Assembly: GCF_001428685.1 (NCBI RefSeq)
Contig: NZ_LMIK01000008.1
Location: 1-48,728 of the forward strand
Direction: 5' to 3'
DNA from: Lysobacter sp. Root76
GTDB taxonomy: Bacteria > Pseudomonadota > Gammaproteobacteria > Xanthomonadales > Xanthomonadaceae
Length of the DNA stretch: 48,728 bases
In this document: positions 25,821-34,921 of the stretch, piece after piece
How the letters are laid out: every line of letters starts with the position of its first letter
Position numbering within the stretch: the first letter of the stretch is position 1
Notes under the pieces: model-generated
Told to the model about the DNA's origin: nothing
Database searches by the model: none
What the model saw: only the letters and a program-made list of their open reading frames with translations
Translations under genes and position numbers: made by a program

Positions 25821-27197
25821 ATGAGCCTGCATCTCTTCAACAGCCTGACGCGACGGGTCGAGCCGTTCGTACCGATCGATCCCGCCCGCCCGACCATGTA
25901 TGTGTGCGGGCCGACCGTCTACAACTACGTCCATATCGGCAATGCGCGCGGCCCGGTGGTGTTCGGCGTGCTCGCCGACCTGCTGCGGCGCCGCCACGGC
26001 GGCCTGGTCTACGCCCGCAACATCACCGACGTGGACGACAAGATCAATACCGCCGCGGCCGAACAGCGGGTGCCGATCTCGGCCATCACCGACCGCTACG
26101 CCGCCGCCTATCGCGAAGACATGGCCGCCCTGGGCGTGCGTGCGCCGGACCTGGAGCCGGCCGCGACTGCGCATATCGGCGAAATCGTGGCCATGATCGA
26201 GCGCCTGATCGCCAACGGCCACGCCTATGCGGCCGAAGGCCACGCCCTGTTCGCGATCGGCAGCTTCGACCGCTACGGCAAGCTCTCGCGCCGCGATCCG
26301 GAAGAAATGCTGGCCGGCGCGCGCGTCGAGGTGGCGCCCTACAAGCGCGACCCGGGCGATTTCGTGCTGTGGAAGCCGTCCAGCGACGAGCTGCCCGGCT
26401 GGGACTCGCCCTGGGGCCGCGGCCGCCCGGGTTGGCATATCGAATGCTCGGCGATGGCCGCCGCCCACCTGGGCGAGACCATCGACATCCACGCCGGCGG
26501 CGTCGATCTGCAGTTCCCGCACCACGAGAACGAGATCGCGCAGAGCGAATGCGCGCACGGCGGCAAGACCTTCGCGCGCTACTGGCTGCACAACGGCATG
26601 CTCAACTTCGGCGGCGCCAAGATGTCGAAGTCGCTGGGCAATATCGAGAAGATCCACGACCTGGTGCGCGCGCATCCGCCCGAAGCGCTGCGCTATGCCC
26701 TGCTCTCGGCGCATTACCGCCAGCCGCTGGACTGGTCGGATGCGCTGATCGAGCAGAGCGTGCGCACGCTGGACCGTCTGTACGGCACCCTGCGCGACCT
26801 GGCCGACGTCGAGACAGTCGACGGCATCGCGATTCCGGCGGCGATCGAGGCCGCGCTGGACGACGACCTCAATACGCCCAACGCGCTGGCCGAAATCGCG
26901 CGCATCGCGACCGAGGCGCGCAAGAGCGAAGGCGCCGAGCGTGCGGCGCGCAAGCGCGAACTGCTCGGCGCCGGCCTGGCCCTGGGCCTGCTGCAGCAGG
27001 ACCCCGCAGCCTGGTTCGCGCGCGGCGCCGACGGCAGCGACGACGCCCGTATCCAGGCCCTGATCGACGAACGCAGCGTGGCCAAGCAGAACCGCGACTT
27101 CGCCCGTTCCGATGCGATCCGCGATCAGCTCGCCGGTGAAGGCGTGCTGCTGGAGGACACGCCGCAGGGCGTGCGCTGGACGAGGAAGCGCGTTTAG
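25821..27197 (+). CDS. cysS: Cysteinyl-tRNA synthetase
   Basis: The 458-residue class I synthetase charges tRNA-Cys. It has [18 protein letters not shown] (zinc Cys29, HIGN at 38-41), the zinc/substrate region GWHIECSAM and [20 protein letters not shown], the KMSKS loop at 267-271 and a DALR anticodon-binding domain ([16 protein letters not shown]). The length is normal. The ATG at 25821 has only a weak Shine-Dalgarno. It is divergent from the secreted-protein gene. Confidence 0.98.
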   Translation: MSLHLFNSLTRRVEPFVPIDPARPTMYVCGPTVYNYVHIGNARGPVVFGVLADLLRRRHGGLVYARNITDVDDKINTAAAEQRVPISAITDRYAAAYREDMAALGVRAPDLEPAATAHIGEIVAMIERLIANGHAYAAEGHALFAIGSFDRYGKLSRRDPEEMLAGARVEVAPYKRDPGDFVLWKPSSDELPGWDSPWGRGRPGWHIECSAMAAAHLGETIDIHAGGVDLQFPHHENEIAQSECAHGGKTFARYWLHNGMLNFGGAKMSKSLGNIEKIHDLVRAHPPEALRYALLSAHYRQPLDWSDALIEQSVRTLDRLYGTLRDLADVETVDGIAIPAAIEAALDDDLNTPNALAEIARIATEARKSEGAERAARKRELLGAGLALGLLQQDPAAWFARGADGSDDARIQALIDERSVAKQNRDFARSDAIRDQLAGEGVLLEDTPQGVRWTRKRV

Positions 27198-27258
27198 CCG
27201 CTGCTTCGGGCAGCGGCTGCGCCTACGAGCGCCCGGCCGGGGATGGCCGGGCCGGGCG
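27197..27258. repeat. Two GC-rich hairpins after cysS
   Basis: GCCGCTGC (27197-27204) pairs with GCAGCGGC (27210-27217), starting at the cysS stop codon. CGCCCGGCC (27230-27238) pairs with GGCCGGGCG (27250-27258). Neither has a T-run. They may end the cysS message by a Rho-dependent route or be remnants of REP-like elements. The rest of the gap to sufE (27259-27419) shows nothing else. Confidence 0.6.
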
Positions 27259-27419
27259 GTCCGTAGCGAGCGGGCCGCAGCAAGCGGGCCGCGCCAGGGA
27301 TGACGGTGTGAAGCAGCACCCGCTGCTGGTGTGCCGCCTGAGGCCGTTCGGTCCGTCCAGCGCCCGGCCGCAGCCCGATTCCGCCCAAGGCGGACCGCCA
27401 GGCGTAAAATCTTCCCGTA

Positions 27420-27872
27420 ATGAATGCCATCGCCGCCCCGACCAGTCCCTTCCCGCTCGAACCCACCGCCGCGCAGGCCCAGGCCGCGATCCGCGAGGAG
27501 TTCGCGTTCTTCGGCGACTGGTCCGAGCGCTACCAGTACCTGATCGACCTTGGCCGCAAGCTGCCGGCGCTGCCGGAGGAGTGGAAGACCGAGGAACACC
27601 GCCTGCACGGCTGCCAGTCGCTGGTCTGGATCGTGGTCGAGGGCGACGCCCAGCGCCTGGATTTCCACGCGATCAGCGACTCGGCGATCGTGTCGGGCCT
27701 GATCTTTCTGGCGCTGCGGGTGTATTCGGGGCGCAGCGCGGTCGAGATCGAGGCCACGCCGGCCGACTACATCGCCGACATCGGCCTGGCCAAGCATCTC
27801 TCGCCGACCCGCAGCAACGGCCTGGCCGCCCTGCTGGCCTTCATCCGCGACCAGGCCCGTCGCCGCCTGTGA
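27420..27872 (+). CDS. sufE: Fe-S cluster assembly sulfur acceptor SufE
   Basis: The 150-residue protein has the SufE core: EFAFFGDWSERYQYLIDLGR, then the sulfur-accepting Cys65 in RLHGCQSLVWIV, then ISDSAIVSGLIFLALRVYSG and a late HLSPTRSNGLAAL. SufE takes sulfur from a cysteine desulfurase (SufS) for cluster assembly. Here it is detached from the suf operon and overlaps the following MFS gene by GTGA at 27869-27872, so the two are co-expressed. Confidence 0.95.
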   Translation: MNAIAAPTSPFPLEPTAAQAQAAIREEFAFFGDWSERYQYLIDLGRKLPALPEEWKTEEHRLHGCQSLVWIVVEGDAQRLDFHAISDSAIVSGLIFLALRVYSGRSAVEIEATPADYIADIGLAKHLSPTRSNGLAALLAFIRDQARRRL

Positions 27873-29122
27873 GCGAAGCGGCGACCGCGCCCGAGCCGTC
27901 GCTGCTGCATAACCGCGGTTTCGTCGGCCTGCTGGTGTATCGCCTGCTGGCGATGCTGTCCTACCAGATCGTCGCGGTCACGGTCGGCTGGCACATCTAC
28001 AAGCTCACCAACGACACCCTGGCGCTGGGCCTGATCGGCCTGACCGAGGTCGTGCCCTACTTCTGCTTCGCCCTGTTCGCCGGCTACGCGGTCGATCATC
28101 TGCCGCGGCGCAAGCTGGGCATGTTCGCCTGCCTGGGCCTGCTGCTGACCACGCTGATGCTGGCCGGCGTGGCCAGCGGCCGCCTGCCCGCGGGCGCGTT
28201 CGGCATCGGCACCCTGACCATCTACGCGGCGATCGCGATCAACGGCGTGGTGCGCGCGTTCCTGTCGCCGGTCTACATGTCGCTGTTCGCGCGCGTGCTC
28301 AAGCGCGAGCAGTTCGCGCGCGGCGCCGGCGTCGGCAGCGTGGTGATGCAGACCGGGCTGGTGGTCGGCCCAGCCCTGGGCGGCGGGCTGATCGCCTGGG
28401 GCGGCGTGACCTCGGCCTACCTGGTCGCGGCCGGTTTCGCCCTGGCCGCGGCGATCGCGATCGTGTCGCTGCAGGTGACCGAGCCGGCGCCGGCGGCCGA
28501 ACGCGCGCCGGTGTTCAAGAGCATCGGCGAAGGCCTGCGCTTCGTGTTCAACAACCAGGTCGTGCTCGGCGCGCAGGCGCTGGACATGTTCTCGGTGCTG
28601 TTCGGCGGCGCGATCGCGCTGCTGCCGGCCTTCATCCACGACGTGCTGCACTACGGTCCGGAGGCGCTGGGCGTGCTGCGCGCGGCGCCGGCGGCCGGCG
28701 CGGTGCTGGTCGGGCTGTGGCTGGCCAGGCATCCGCCGCAGAAGAACGCGGGGCGCCTGCTGCTGTACGCAGTCGCCGGCTTCGGGCTGTGCATCATCGG
28801 CTTCGCGCTGTCGCGCCTGTTCTGGCTGTCGGCGGCGATGCTGCTGCTGTCGGGCATGTGCGATGGGGTGTCAGTGGTGCTGCGCTCGACCATCCTGCAG
28901 CTGTCGACGCCGGACGAAATGCGCGGGCGGGTGTCGTCGATCAACGGCATCTTCATCGGCTCGTCGAACGAGCTGGGCGCGTTCGAGTCGGGCGTGGCGG
29001 CGCGGCTGCTGGGGCTGGTGCCGTCGGTGGTGTTCGGCGGCTGCATGACCCTAGCGGTGGTGGCGGCCACGGCCCGGCTGGCGCCGAAACTGCGTCGCCT
29101 GAACCTGCGCGACCTGCAGTAG
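27869..29122 (+). CDS. MFS transporter of the EntS/MFS_3 type
   Basis: The 417-residue protein has about 10-12 hydrophobic segments with the MFS_3 signature: FRLLAMLSYQIVAVTVGWHI-like TM1, the loop-2 motif DHLPRRKLGM, and ARGAGVGSVVMQTGLVVGPA in TM5. The late segment STPDEMRGRVSSINGIFIGS is typical of exporters such as EntS. The start is GTG at 27869; longer forms would cover sufE. Substrate unknown; a siderophore or drug is possible by family. Confidence 0.88.
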   Translation: MSEAATAPEPSLLHNRGFVGLLVYRLLAMLSYQIVAVTVGWHIYKLTNDTLALGLIGLTEVVPYFCFALFAGYAVDHLPRRKLGMFACLGLLLTTLMLAGVASGRLPAGAFGIGTLTIYAAIAINGVVRAFLSPVYMSLFARVLKREQFARGAGVGSVVMQTGLVVGPALGGGLIAWGGVTSAYLVAAGFALAAAIAIVSLQVTEPAPAAERAPVFKSIGEGLRFVFNNQVVLGAQALDMFSVLFGGAIALLPAFIHDVLHYGPEALGVLRAAPAAGAVLVGLWLARHPPQKNAGRLLLYAVAGFGLCIIGFALSRLFWLSAAMLLLSGMCDGVSVVLRSTILQLSTPDEMRGRVSSINGIFIGSSNELGAFESGVAARLLGLVPSVVFGGCMTLAVVAATARLAPKLRRLNLRDLQ

Positions 29123-29143
29123 CGGCCAAGGGCGCCGGCAACG

Positions 29144-29171
29144 AAAAAGCCCCGCTCGCGCGGGGCTTTTT
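29144..29171. terminator. Bidirectional intrinsic terminator
   Basis: AAAAAGCCCCGC (29144-29155) and GCGGGGCTTTTT (29160-29171) form a perfect 12-bp stem with loop TCGC. It sits between the convergent MFS and dksA genes and has T-runs in both directions. Confidence 0.95.
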
Positions 29172-29219
29172 CTTGAACTGCGCGATGAGTTGCGCGAAGA
29201 ACCATGCAAACCAGCCGGA

Positions 29220-30293
29220 CTAGTCGCCCATCTGCTTCTGCAGGTGCTCCCAGCGCTCCTGCGCGTCGATCGTGCGCTCGGCGGTGAGGCGGGCTTCCAG
29301 ACGCTCCAGGCCGATCTCTTCGCCGGTATCGACGCAGAAACCGTAGTCGCCCGAATCGACGCGCTTGAGCGTGCTGTCGATCTTGCTGATCAGCTTGCGG
29401 TAACGGTCGCGGGTGCGCAGTTCCAGCGAGTTCTCGGTTTCGCGGGTCGCGCGCTCGGCTTCGTCGCCGACGTCGCGGACTTCGTCCTTGAGGTTCTCGA
29501 TGGTCTGCTTGGATTCCTCGACCAGATCGCCGCGCCAGCTCAACAGACGCTGGCGGAAGTACTCCAGCTGCAGCGGGCTCATGTATTCCTCGTCCACGGC
29601 CGGGCGATAGCCCTGCGGCACGATCGGACGACCGGTGGTCTCGTCGTTCTTGTACGGGACGACCTTGACTTTGGCCTTGGGCGCGGGCGCCTGCGGCTTG
29701 GCTGCGACGGCGACGGCGACCTTGCCCAACGGACGGGCGGCAGGCTTGGCGGCGGACGGGGTCGCAGCGGCGGGGGATTTGCTGGGGACTGGTTGGGTCA
29801 CTGTGCTCTTTGCGGGTTCGTTCTTGCTCGCGGGCTCCGCCACCGGTGCGGTCTTGGTCGGCGGGCGCGCGGCGGGTTTCTTGACGACGGTGGGCTTGGG
29901 CTCTGGCTTCCTTGCCGCGGGTGCCTGAGCCACCACGGGTTTCTTGGCCGGGGTCTTGCTGGCTGCGACGGCCTTCTTCGCCGGCGCGGCGGGCTTGGCC
30001 GCGGGCTTCTTCACGGGCGCCGCCTTCTTGGCGACGACCGGCGATTTCTTGGCAGCGGGCTTCGGCGCCGGTTTTTTGACCGGCGCGGCCTTCTTGGCTG
30101 CGGGTTTCTTGGCCGCGGACGGCTTGGCGACGGGCTTCTTGACGGCGACCTTGGCCGCGGGCTTCTTCGCCGCCGGCTTCTTGGTCGCGGCTTTGCTGGC
30201 CGCAGTCTTGGACGAAGCGGCCTTCTTTACGGCCGGCTTGACGGTCTTCTTGGCCGCTTTGGCGGCCTTCTTCGCAGGTTTTTTCACTGCCAC
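29220..30293 (-). CDS. dksA: DksA-family RNA polymerase-binding protein with Lys/Ala/Pro-rich N-terminal extension
   Basis: The 357-residue protein has about 225 N-terminal residues made almost only of Lys, Ala, Pro and Val in AAKKP-type repeats, like histone H1 or HU tails. A DksA domain follows (about 235-357): YMSPLQLEYFRQRLLSWRGD, a coiled coil DVGDEAERATRETENSLELR, and the globular end YGFCVDTGEEIGLERLEARL. Of the four zinc-finger Cys of E. coli DksA, only Cys320 is kept (then Thr323, Thr341, Ala344), so no normal zinc site forms. DksA acts with ppGpp on RNA polymerase. The start is GTG at 30293 with AAGGA ten bases upstream. The tail probably binds DNA. Confidence 0.92.
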   Translation of the reverse strand: MAVKKPAKKAAKAAKKTVKPAVKKAASSKTAASKAATKKPAAKKPAAKVAVKKPVAKPSAAKKPAAKKAAPVKKPAPKPAAKKSPVVAKKAAPVKKPAAKPAAPAKKAVAASKTPAKKPVVAQAPAARKPEPKPTVVKKPAARPPTKTAPVAEPASKNEPAKSTVTQPVPSKSPAAATPSAAKPAARPLGKVAVAVAAKPQAPAPKAKVKVVPYKNDETTGRPIVPQGYRPAVDEEYMSPLQLEYFRQRLLSWRGDLVEESKQTIENLKDEVRDVGDEAERATRETENSLELRTRDRYRKLISKIDSTLKRVDSGDYGFCVDTGEEIGLERLEARLTAERTIDAQERWEHLQKQMGD

Positions 30294-30348
30294 GAGCGGC
30301 TTGTCCTTCTATTCCCTGAGGGAACTCCCGGACCGTTCCGGAAGCTTC

Positions 30349-30366
30349 GCGGACCGCGGGGTCCGC
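30349..30366. repeat. Hairpin in the dksA-yidD divergent gap
   Basis: GCGGACC (30349-30355) pairs with GGTCCGC (30360-30366), loop GCGG. It lies in the 276-base divergent intergenic region that must hold the promoters of both genes; no clear -35/-10 pair was picked out. Confidence 0.4.
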
Positions 30367-30569
30367 TCGGCGATCAAATACACAAATGCGCGACCGCCGC
30401 AAGCGAAATCCGCCATATCCGGCATTTTCCGCCTCGTCAGGCAATCCGTCACTGCGGTTCGCCCGGCCTTGCCTCGCGCTTGCCTTGTGAGAGGAAAGCG
30501 CGCTGTTATACCCTGCCCCGACTACTGCGGCAACCGCAATCCGACGACGGTCGCCCGCATTAAGGAAAC

Positions 30570-30818
30570 GTGATCGACCGCCTCCTCATCGTCCTGCTTC
30601 GCGGTTACAAGCGCTGGATCAGTCCATTGCTGGGACCGCGCTGCCGCTTCTATCCGACCTGCTCGGAATACGCGATGCAGGCGATCGCCCGTTTCGGCGC
30701 CTTCAAAGGCAGTTGGCTCGCCCTGCGGCGGATCCTGCGCTGCCATCCCCTGCACCCCGGCGGCCACGACCCGGTGCCGCCCCCGAACCCCGGAAAGCAC
30801 TCATGTCATCGACACTGA
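30570..30818 (+). CDS. yidD: Membrane protein insertion efficiency factor YidD
   Basis: The 82-residue protein has the YidD pattern: [20 protein letters not shown], then [20 protein letters not shown], and [19 protein letters not shown], with its three conserved Cys. It helps YidC insert inner-membrane proteins. It is normally in the rpmH-rnpA-yidD-yidC cluster; here it is separate and overlaps pyrC by 16 bases. The start is GTG at 30570, seven bases after TAAGGA. Confidence 0.93.
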   Translation: MIDRLLIVLLRGYKRWISPLLGPRCRFYPTCSEYAMQAIARFGAFKGSWLALRRILRCHPLHPGGHDPVPPPNPGKHSCHRH

Positions 30819-32134
30819 TCGTCAACGCCCGCCTGGTCAACGAAGGCCGCGAATACGACGGCGACCTGCGCATCGAGGACGGCCGCATCGCCCGGATCGG
30901 CGCCGGCCTGTCCGCGCGCGACGGCGAAACCGTGGTCGATGCCGGCGGCCGCCGCTTGCTGCCGGGCATGATCGACGACCAGGTCCACTTCCGCGAACCC
31001 GGCCTGGAGTACAAGGCCGACATGGCCACCGAGTCGGCCGCGGCGGTGGCCGGCGGGCTGACCACGTTCATGGACATGCCCAACACCAACCCGCCGACCC
31101 TGGACGCCGACGCGCTGGAGGACAAGTACCGCCGCGCCGCCGGCCGCGCCTGGGGCAACTACGGCTTCTACCTGGGCGCCAGCAACGACAACCTGGCCGC
31201 GATCCAGCGCCTGGACCCGCGCACCGCGCCGGGCGTGAAAGTGTTCATGGGCGCGTCCACCGGCAACATGCTGGTCGACGATCCGGTCACCCTCGACGCG
31301 ATCTTCCGCGACGTGCCGACGCCGATCATCACCCATTGCGAAGACACGCCGATGATCGACGCCGAACTGGCGCGCTACAAGGCCAAGTACGGCGACGACA
31401 TCCCGGCCGAGTGCCATCCCGACATCCGCTCGCGCCAGGCCTGCAAGAAATCCACCGAACTGGCGATCGCGCTGGCGCGCAGGCACAACACCCGCCTGCA
31501 CGTGCTGCACATCAGCACCGCCGACGAGTTGGCGCTGTTCGAGGCCGGCCCGATCGAAGGCAAGCGCATCACCGCCGAGACCTGCATCCACTTCCTGCGT
31601 TTCGACCGCGCCGATTACGCCGCGCTCGGCCACCTGATCAAGTGCAATCCGGCGATCAAGGACGCCAGCGATCGGGAAGCCCTGATCCGCGCGGTCGCCG
31701 AAGACGTAATAGATGTGCTCGCTACCGACCACGCGCCGCACACGCTGGAGGAAAAAGCGCGCCCCTACACGTCCGCGCCCAGCGGCCTGCCGCTGGTGCA
31801 GTACGCGCTCAACGCCGCGCTGGAGCTGGTACACGAAGGCCGCCTGAGCACCGCCCAGGTGGTCGACAAGTTCGCCCACGCGCCGGCCAAGCTGTTCGAC
31901 GTCGAGAACCGCGGCTTCCTGCGCGAGGGCTACGCCGCCGACCTGGTCCTGATCGACGACACGCCGTTCACGGTGCGACGCGAGGACGTGCTGTCCAAGT
32001 GCGGCTGGTCGCCGTTCGAAGGCCGCACGTTCCATTCGCGGATCGCCTCGACCTGGGTCAACGGCGTGCTGGCCTGGGACGGAACGCGCCTGGTCGGCGC
32101 GCCCAACGGGCAGCGTCTGGCGTTCGCACGATGA
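30803..32134 (+). CDS. pyrC: Dihydroorotase (COG0044 type)
   Basis: The 443-residue amidohydrolase closes carbamoyl-aspartate to dihydroorotate in pyrimidine synthesis. Landmarks are [31 protein letters not shown], the Lys region [36 protein letters not shown], and late [18 protein letters not shown]. The first metal-binding motif, usually H-x-H, is Q-x-H here (DDQVHF); this form seems to be a known variant of the subgroup. It could also act in allantoin or hydantoin chemistry, but [13 protein letters not shown] is typical of the PyrC-like Xanthomonas/Bacteroides group. It overlaps the M23 peptidase start by ATGA. Confidence 0.9.
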   Translation: MSSTLIVNARLVNEGREYDGDLRIEDGRIARIGAGLSARDGETVVDAGGRRLLPGMIDDQVHFREPGLEYKADMATESAAAVAGGLTTFMDMPNTNPPTLDADALEDKYRRAAGRAWGNYGFYLGASNDNLAAIQRLDPRTAPGVKVFMGASTGNMLVDDPVTLDAIFRDVPTPIITHCEDTPMIDAELARYKAKYGDDIPAECHPDIRSRQACKKSTELAIALARRHNTRLHVLHISTADELALFEAGPIEGKRITAETCIHFLRFDRADYAALGHLIKCNPAIKDASDREALIRAVAEDVIDVLATDHAPHTLEEKARPYTSAPSGLPLVQYALNAALELVHEGRLSTAQVVDKFAHAPAKLFDVENRGFLREGYAADLVLIDDTPFTVRREDVLSKCGWSPFEGRTFHSRIASTWVNGVLAWDGTRLVGAPNGQRLAFAR

Positions 32135-33036
32135 GGCAGGCCGCGGCCGCGCTGGCGACGCTGGCGCTGGCGGCCTGCGCCGCGTTGCCGGTCGCCGGGG
32201 CGCAGCAAGCCACGCAGGTCCAGGCGCCCGCGGCGCCCGCCGCCGACTCGCGGGTGGTGTTCCCCGCTTCGGTGCAGCAAGGCGCGCTGGTGATCGGCAA
32301 GGTGCCGGCCGGCAGCACGGTGCGCTACGGCGAGCGCACGTTGCGGGTCACGCCCTACGGCTCGGTGGCCTTCGGCGTCGGCCGCGAGCAGAGCGCGCCG
32401 GTCGAGGTCGAAGTGCTGAGCGCCGACGGCCGCAGCCAGCGCGTGAGCATCGCGGTGACGCCGCGCGACTGGCCGATCGAACAGATCAACGGCGTGCCGC
32501 CCAAGACCGTGAACCCGCCGCCCGAGATCGCCGAACGCATCCGCCGCGAGCAGGCCCTGGTCACCGCCGCGCGCGATCGCGACGACGAACGCGCCGATTT
32601 CGCCCAGGCCTTCGTCTGGCCGGTGCAGGGCCGCATCAGCGGCCGCTTCGGCAACCAGCGCGTGTACAACGGCCAGCCCGGCTCGGCGCACTCGGGCATG
32701 GACATCGCCGCCGCGTCGGGCACGCCGGTGCTGGCGCCGGCCGCGGGCGTGGTCAGCTTCGCCGCGCCGGACCTGTACCTCACCGGCGGCACCCTGCTGC
32801 TCGACCACGGCCACGGCGTCAGCTCGAACTTCCTGCACCTGTCGCGCATCGACGTGAAGGTCGGCGACCGCATCGCCCAGGGCCAGGTCCTGGGCGCGGT
32901 CGGCGCGACCGGCCGCGCGACCGGGCCGCACCTGCACTGGGGCATGAACTGGTTCGACGTGCGGATCGATCCGCTGCTGGTGCTGGAACGCGGCGACACC
33001 GCGCGCGCCGCGACGCAGCCGTCCATTCGCCCCTGA
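32131..33036 (+). CDS. Exported M23-family (LytM) peptidoglycan endopeptidase
   Basis: The 301-residue protein has a signal peptide (ATLALAACAALPVAGAQ; a lipobox at LAAC is possible), a beta-rich N-terminal domain, then the peptidase M23 domain (about 170-285): SGRFGNQRVYNGQPGSAHSG with the first ligand pair H-x3-D (HSGMD), LLDHGHGVSSNFLHLSRID, and HLHWGM as the last ligands. All zinc ligands are present, so it should cut peptide cross-links in the periplasm. It is coupled to pyrC by a 4-base overlap. Confidence 0.93.
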   Translation: MRQAAAALATLALAACAALPVAGAQQATQVQAPAAPAADSRVVFPASVQQGALVIGKVPAGSTVRYGERTLRVTPYGSVAFGVGREQSAPVEVEVLSADGRSQRVSIAVTPRDWPIEQINGVPPKTVNPPPEIAERIRREQALVTAARDRDDERADFAQAFVWPVQGRISGRFGNQRVYNGQPGSAHSGMDIAAASGTPVLAPAAGVVSFAAPDLYLTGGTLLLDHGHGVSSNFLHLSRIDVKVGDRIAQGQVLGAVGATGRATGPHLHWGMNWFDVRIDPLLVLERGDTARAATQPSIRP

Positions 33037-33060
33037 GGTACGGCGCCGGCCGGCGCCGGC

Positions 33061-34731
33061 TCAGCTCACCAGTTCCTGCACCCGCGTGGCGTTATGGCCG
33101 GTCACGCGATCGCGTCCGGCCGACTTGCTGGCGTACAAGGCCGCGTCGGCGCGCTCGAGCAGGTGCTCGGCGGTTTCCTCGTGCAACAGCTCGGCCACGC
33201 CCACGCTGAGGCTGGCGGCGAGCAGCTTGCCGTCGATCGACAGCGGCCGGCAATTCACCGACGAGCGCAGGTTTTCGGCCACGCCCAGCGCTTCGCGCAA
33301 CTGGGTGTCGGGCAGCACCACCAGGATCTCGTCGCCGCCGTAGCGGCCGAACAGATCGTAGGTGCGCAAACGGTTGCGGGTGCGCAGCGAGATGATGCGC
33401 AGGGTCTGGTCGCCGACGCGGTGGCCGTGTTCGTCGTTGATGCGCTTGAAATGATCGACGTCGAAGAACACCACCGACAGCGGCCGCCGGCTCTTGTGCG
33501 CGGACTCGACCGCGGTCTTGAGCCGGGCCTCGATCGCCGGCCGCGTCATCGCGCCGGTCAGCGCGTCGTAGGTGGCCTGGCGGCTGGCCTGGTCGCGGTC
33601 GCGGCGCAGCTGCTGGAGCTTGTCGGACAGGCCGATCATCAGCACGAGGCCGCCCAGGGCGAAGCCGACCGGGAACGCGTAGTCCATCCATTCCGGATTG
33701 CCCCACCAGCCCAGCACGGCGGCGAAGCGCAGCACGGTCAGGACGAACACCGGCGACCACGACAGCAGCAGGAAATAGGCTTCGCGCTGGCGCCGCCAGG
33801 CGCCGATCGCGCCGGCCGTCAGCACGATCCCGAACCCGGTCAGCAACACCAGATTGGCCGCCACCGCGACCAGCGGCGCGACCGTGGTCAGGGTCACCAG
33901 CATCAGCAGGCCGATCGCGACATTGCATGCGGTCAACACCCGCATCAGCGTCGGCTGGGTCTGGCGCAGGCTGAGGTAATAGGCCAGGAAGGCATTGCTG
34001 GCGAGCACCGCGATCAGTCCGAACATGCGTCCGACGCGCGGATCGTCGCTGACCAGGATCGACAGCCAGGGGATCGACCGGGCCTCGCCGCCGTAGCTGA
34101 CCAGGTACAGCAGCTGCGCCAGCAGGGTCAGGCTCAGCATCAGGTAACTGCGCTCGCCGATCCCGGCCCAGAAGCCGAACGCGAGAATCGCCAGCACGCT
34201 CATCGTGGTCAGCACCGCGGTGCGCCAGGCGACGTGGGCCATGTCCTTGCGATGGACCGTCGCCAGCGGCTCGATCGCCGCGGTCATCGGCAGCGGCGTC
34301 AGCGATTGCACGCGCAGGTACAACGATTCGCCGGCGGCCAGGCCGTGGTCCAGCGGCACCACCAGGGCCCGGGTCGAGTTGCTGCGGTCGGCGTCGAGCA
34401 GTTCGCGCCGCAGCGGCAGCGGCGAGCCCGGCAGCCAGACTTCGACCTTGTTCAGATGCGGCGAGCGCAGCACCAGCTGCGGTTGTGCGCCGGCGGGATA
34501 GTCGCGTTTCGCGGTCAGGCGCCACCAGCGCGGGGCGCGGCTGAGTTCGCGCAGGGACAAATCGGAAACGGCGACGAAGCGTCCGTCGAAATCGCCGGCG
34601 AGCACCTGCACCGGCAAGGGGTCGGCATCCAGGCGCGACAGTTGCAGCGACTGCGCCGGCGCGGCGGCCGCCACTAGCATGCCCAACCAGACCGCTACGG
34701 CCTGCCACCTACGACGCGAGGGTTTCCCCAT
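33061..34731 (-). CDS. Diguanylate cyclase with 7TMR-DISM membrane sensor
   Basis: The 556-residue protein has a signal peptide, a periplasmic 7TMR-DISMED2 domain (about 25-165), seven membrane helices (7TMR-DISM, about 175-375), a short coiled coil, and a GGDEF domain (about 400-550). The catalytic signature reads RYGGDEILVVL, with Ile for the usual Phe. The inhibitory RxxD site is present five residues before it (RTYD). Conserved FFDVDHFKRINDEHGHRVGD is intact, so c-di-GMP synthesis is likely, gated by a periplasmic ligand. The start is tentative: 34731 (MGKPSRRR) gives a normal signal peptide, and the ATG at 34764 is an alternative. Confidence 0.9.
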   Translation of the reverse strand: MGKPSRRRWQAVAVWLGMLVAAAAPAQSLQLSRLDADPLPVQVLAGDFDGRFVAVSDLSLRELSRAPRWWRLTAKRDYPAGAQPQLVLRSPHLNKVEVWLPGSPLPLRRELLDADRSNSTRALVVPLDHGLAAGESLYLRVQSLTPLPMTAAIEPLATVHRKDMAHVAWRTAVLTTMSVLAILAFGFWAGIGERSYLMLSLTLLAQLLYLVSYGGEARSIPWLSILVSDDPRVGRMFGLIAVLASNAFLAYYLSLRQTQPTLMRVLTACNVAIGLLMLVTLTTVAPLVAVAANLVLLTGFGIVLTAGAIGAWRRQREAYFLLLSWSPVFVLTVLRFAAVLGWWGNPEWMDYAFPVGFALGGLVLMIGLSDKLQQLRRDRDQASRQATYDALTGAMTRPAIEARLKTAVESAHKSRRPLSVVFFDVDHFKRINDEHGHRVGDQTLRIISLRTRNRLRTYDLFGRYGGDEILVVLPDTQLREALGVAENLRSSVNCRPLSIDGKLLAASLSVGVAELLHEETAEHLLERADAALYASKSAGRDRVTGHNATRVQELVS

Positions 34732-34921
34732 TACCCGTCCCGGCACTCTGTACTGCTTGAGCATAGCCCACCGGACGTGATGGCGCGCACACTTCAGGTG
34801 CCGCTCGGTCGGCCGGAACAGCCGGCGGGAGCGCACGAAGGCGATGGAAGCGTTTGCAGTTCCGGCGCGCCATCGGCACGCCCGATGCGCCCGGCTAGGC
34901 CCAGGCGGCCGGCGCGCGGCC

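Noticed and set aside
28651-30444. 597-codon open frame overlapping dksA and the MFS gene
   Set aside because: Low-complexity product of the Lys/Ala-rich dksA coding region in another frame; no domains.
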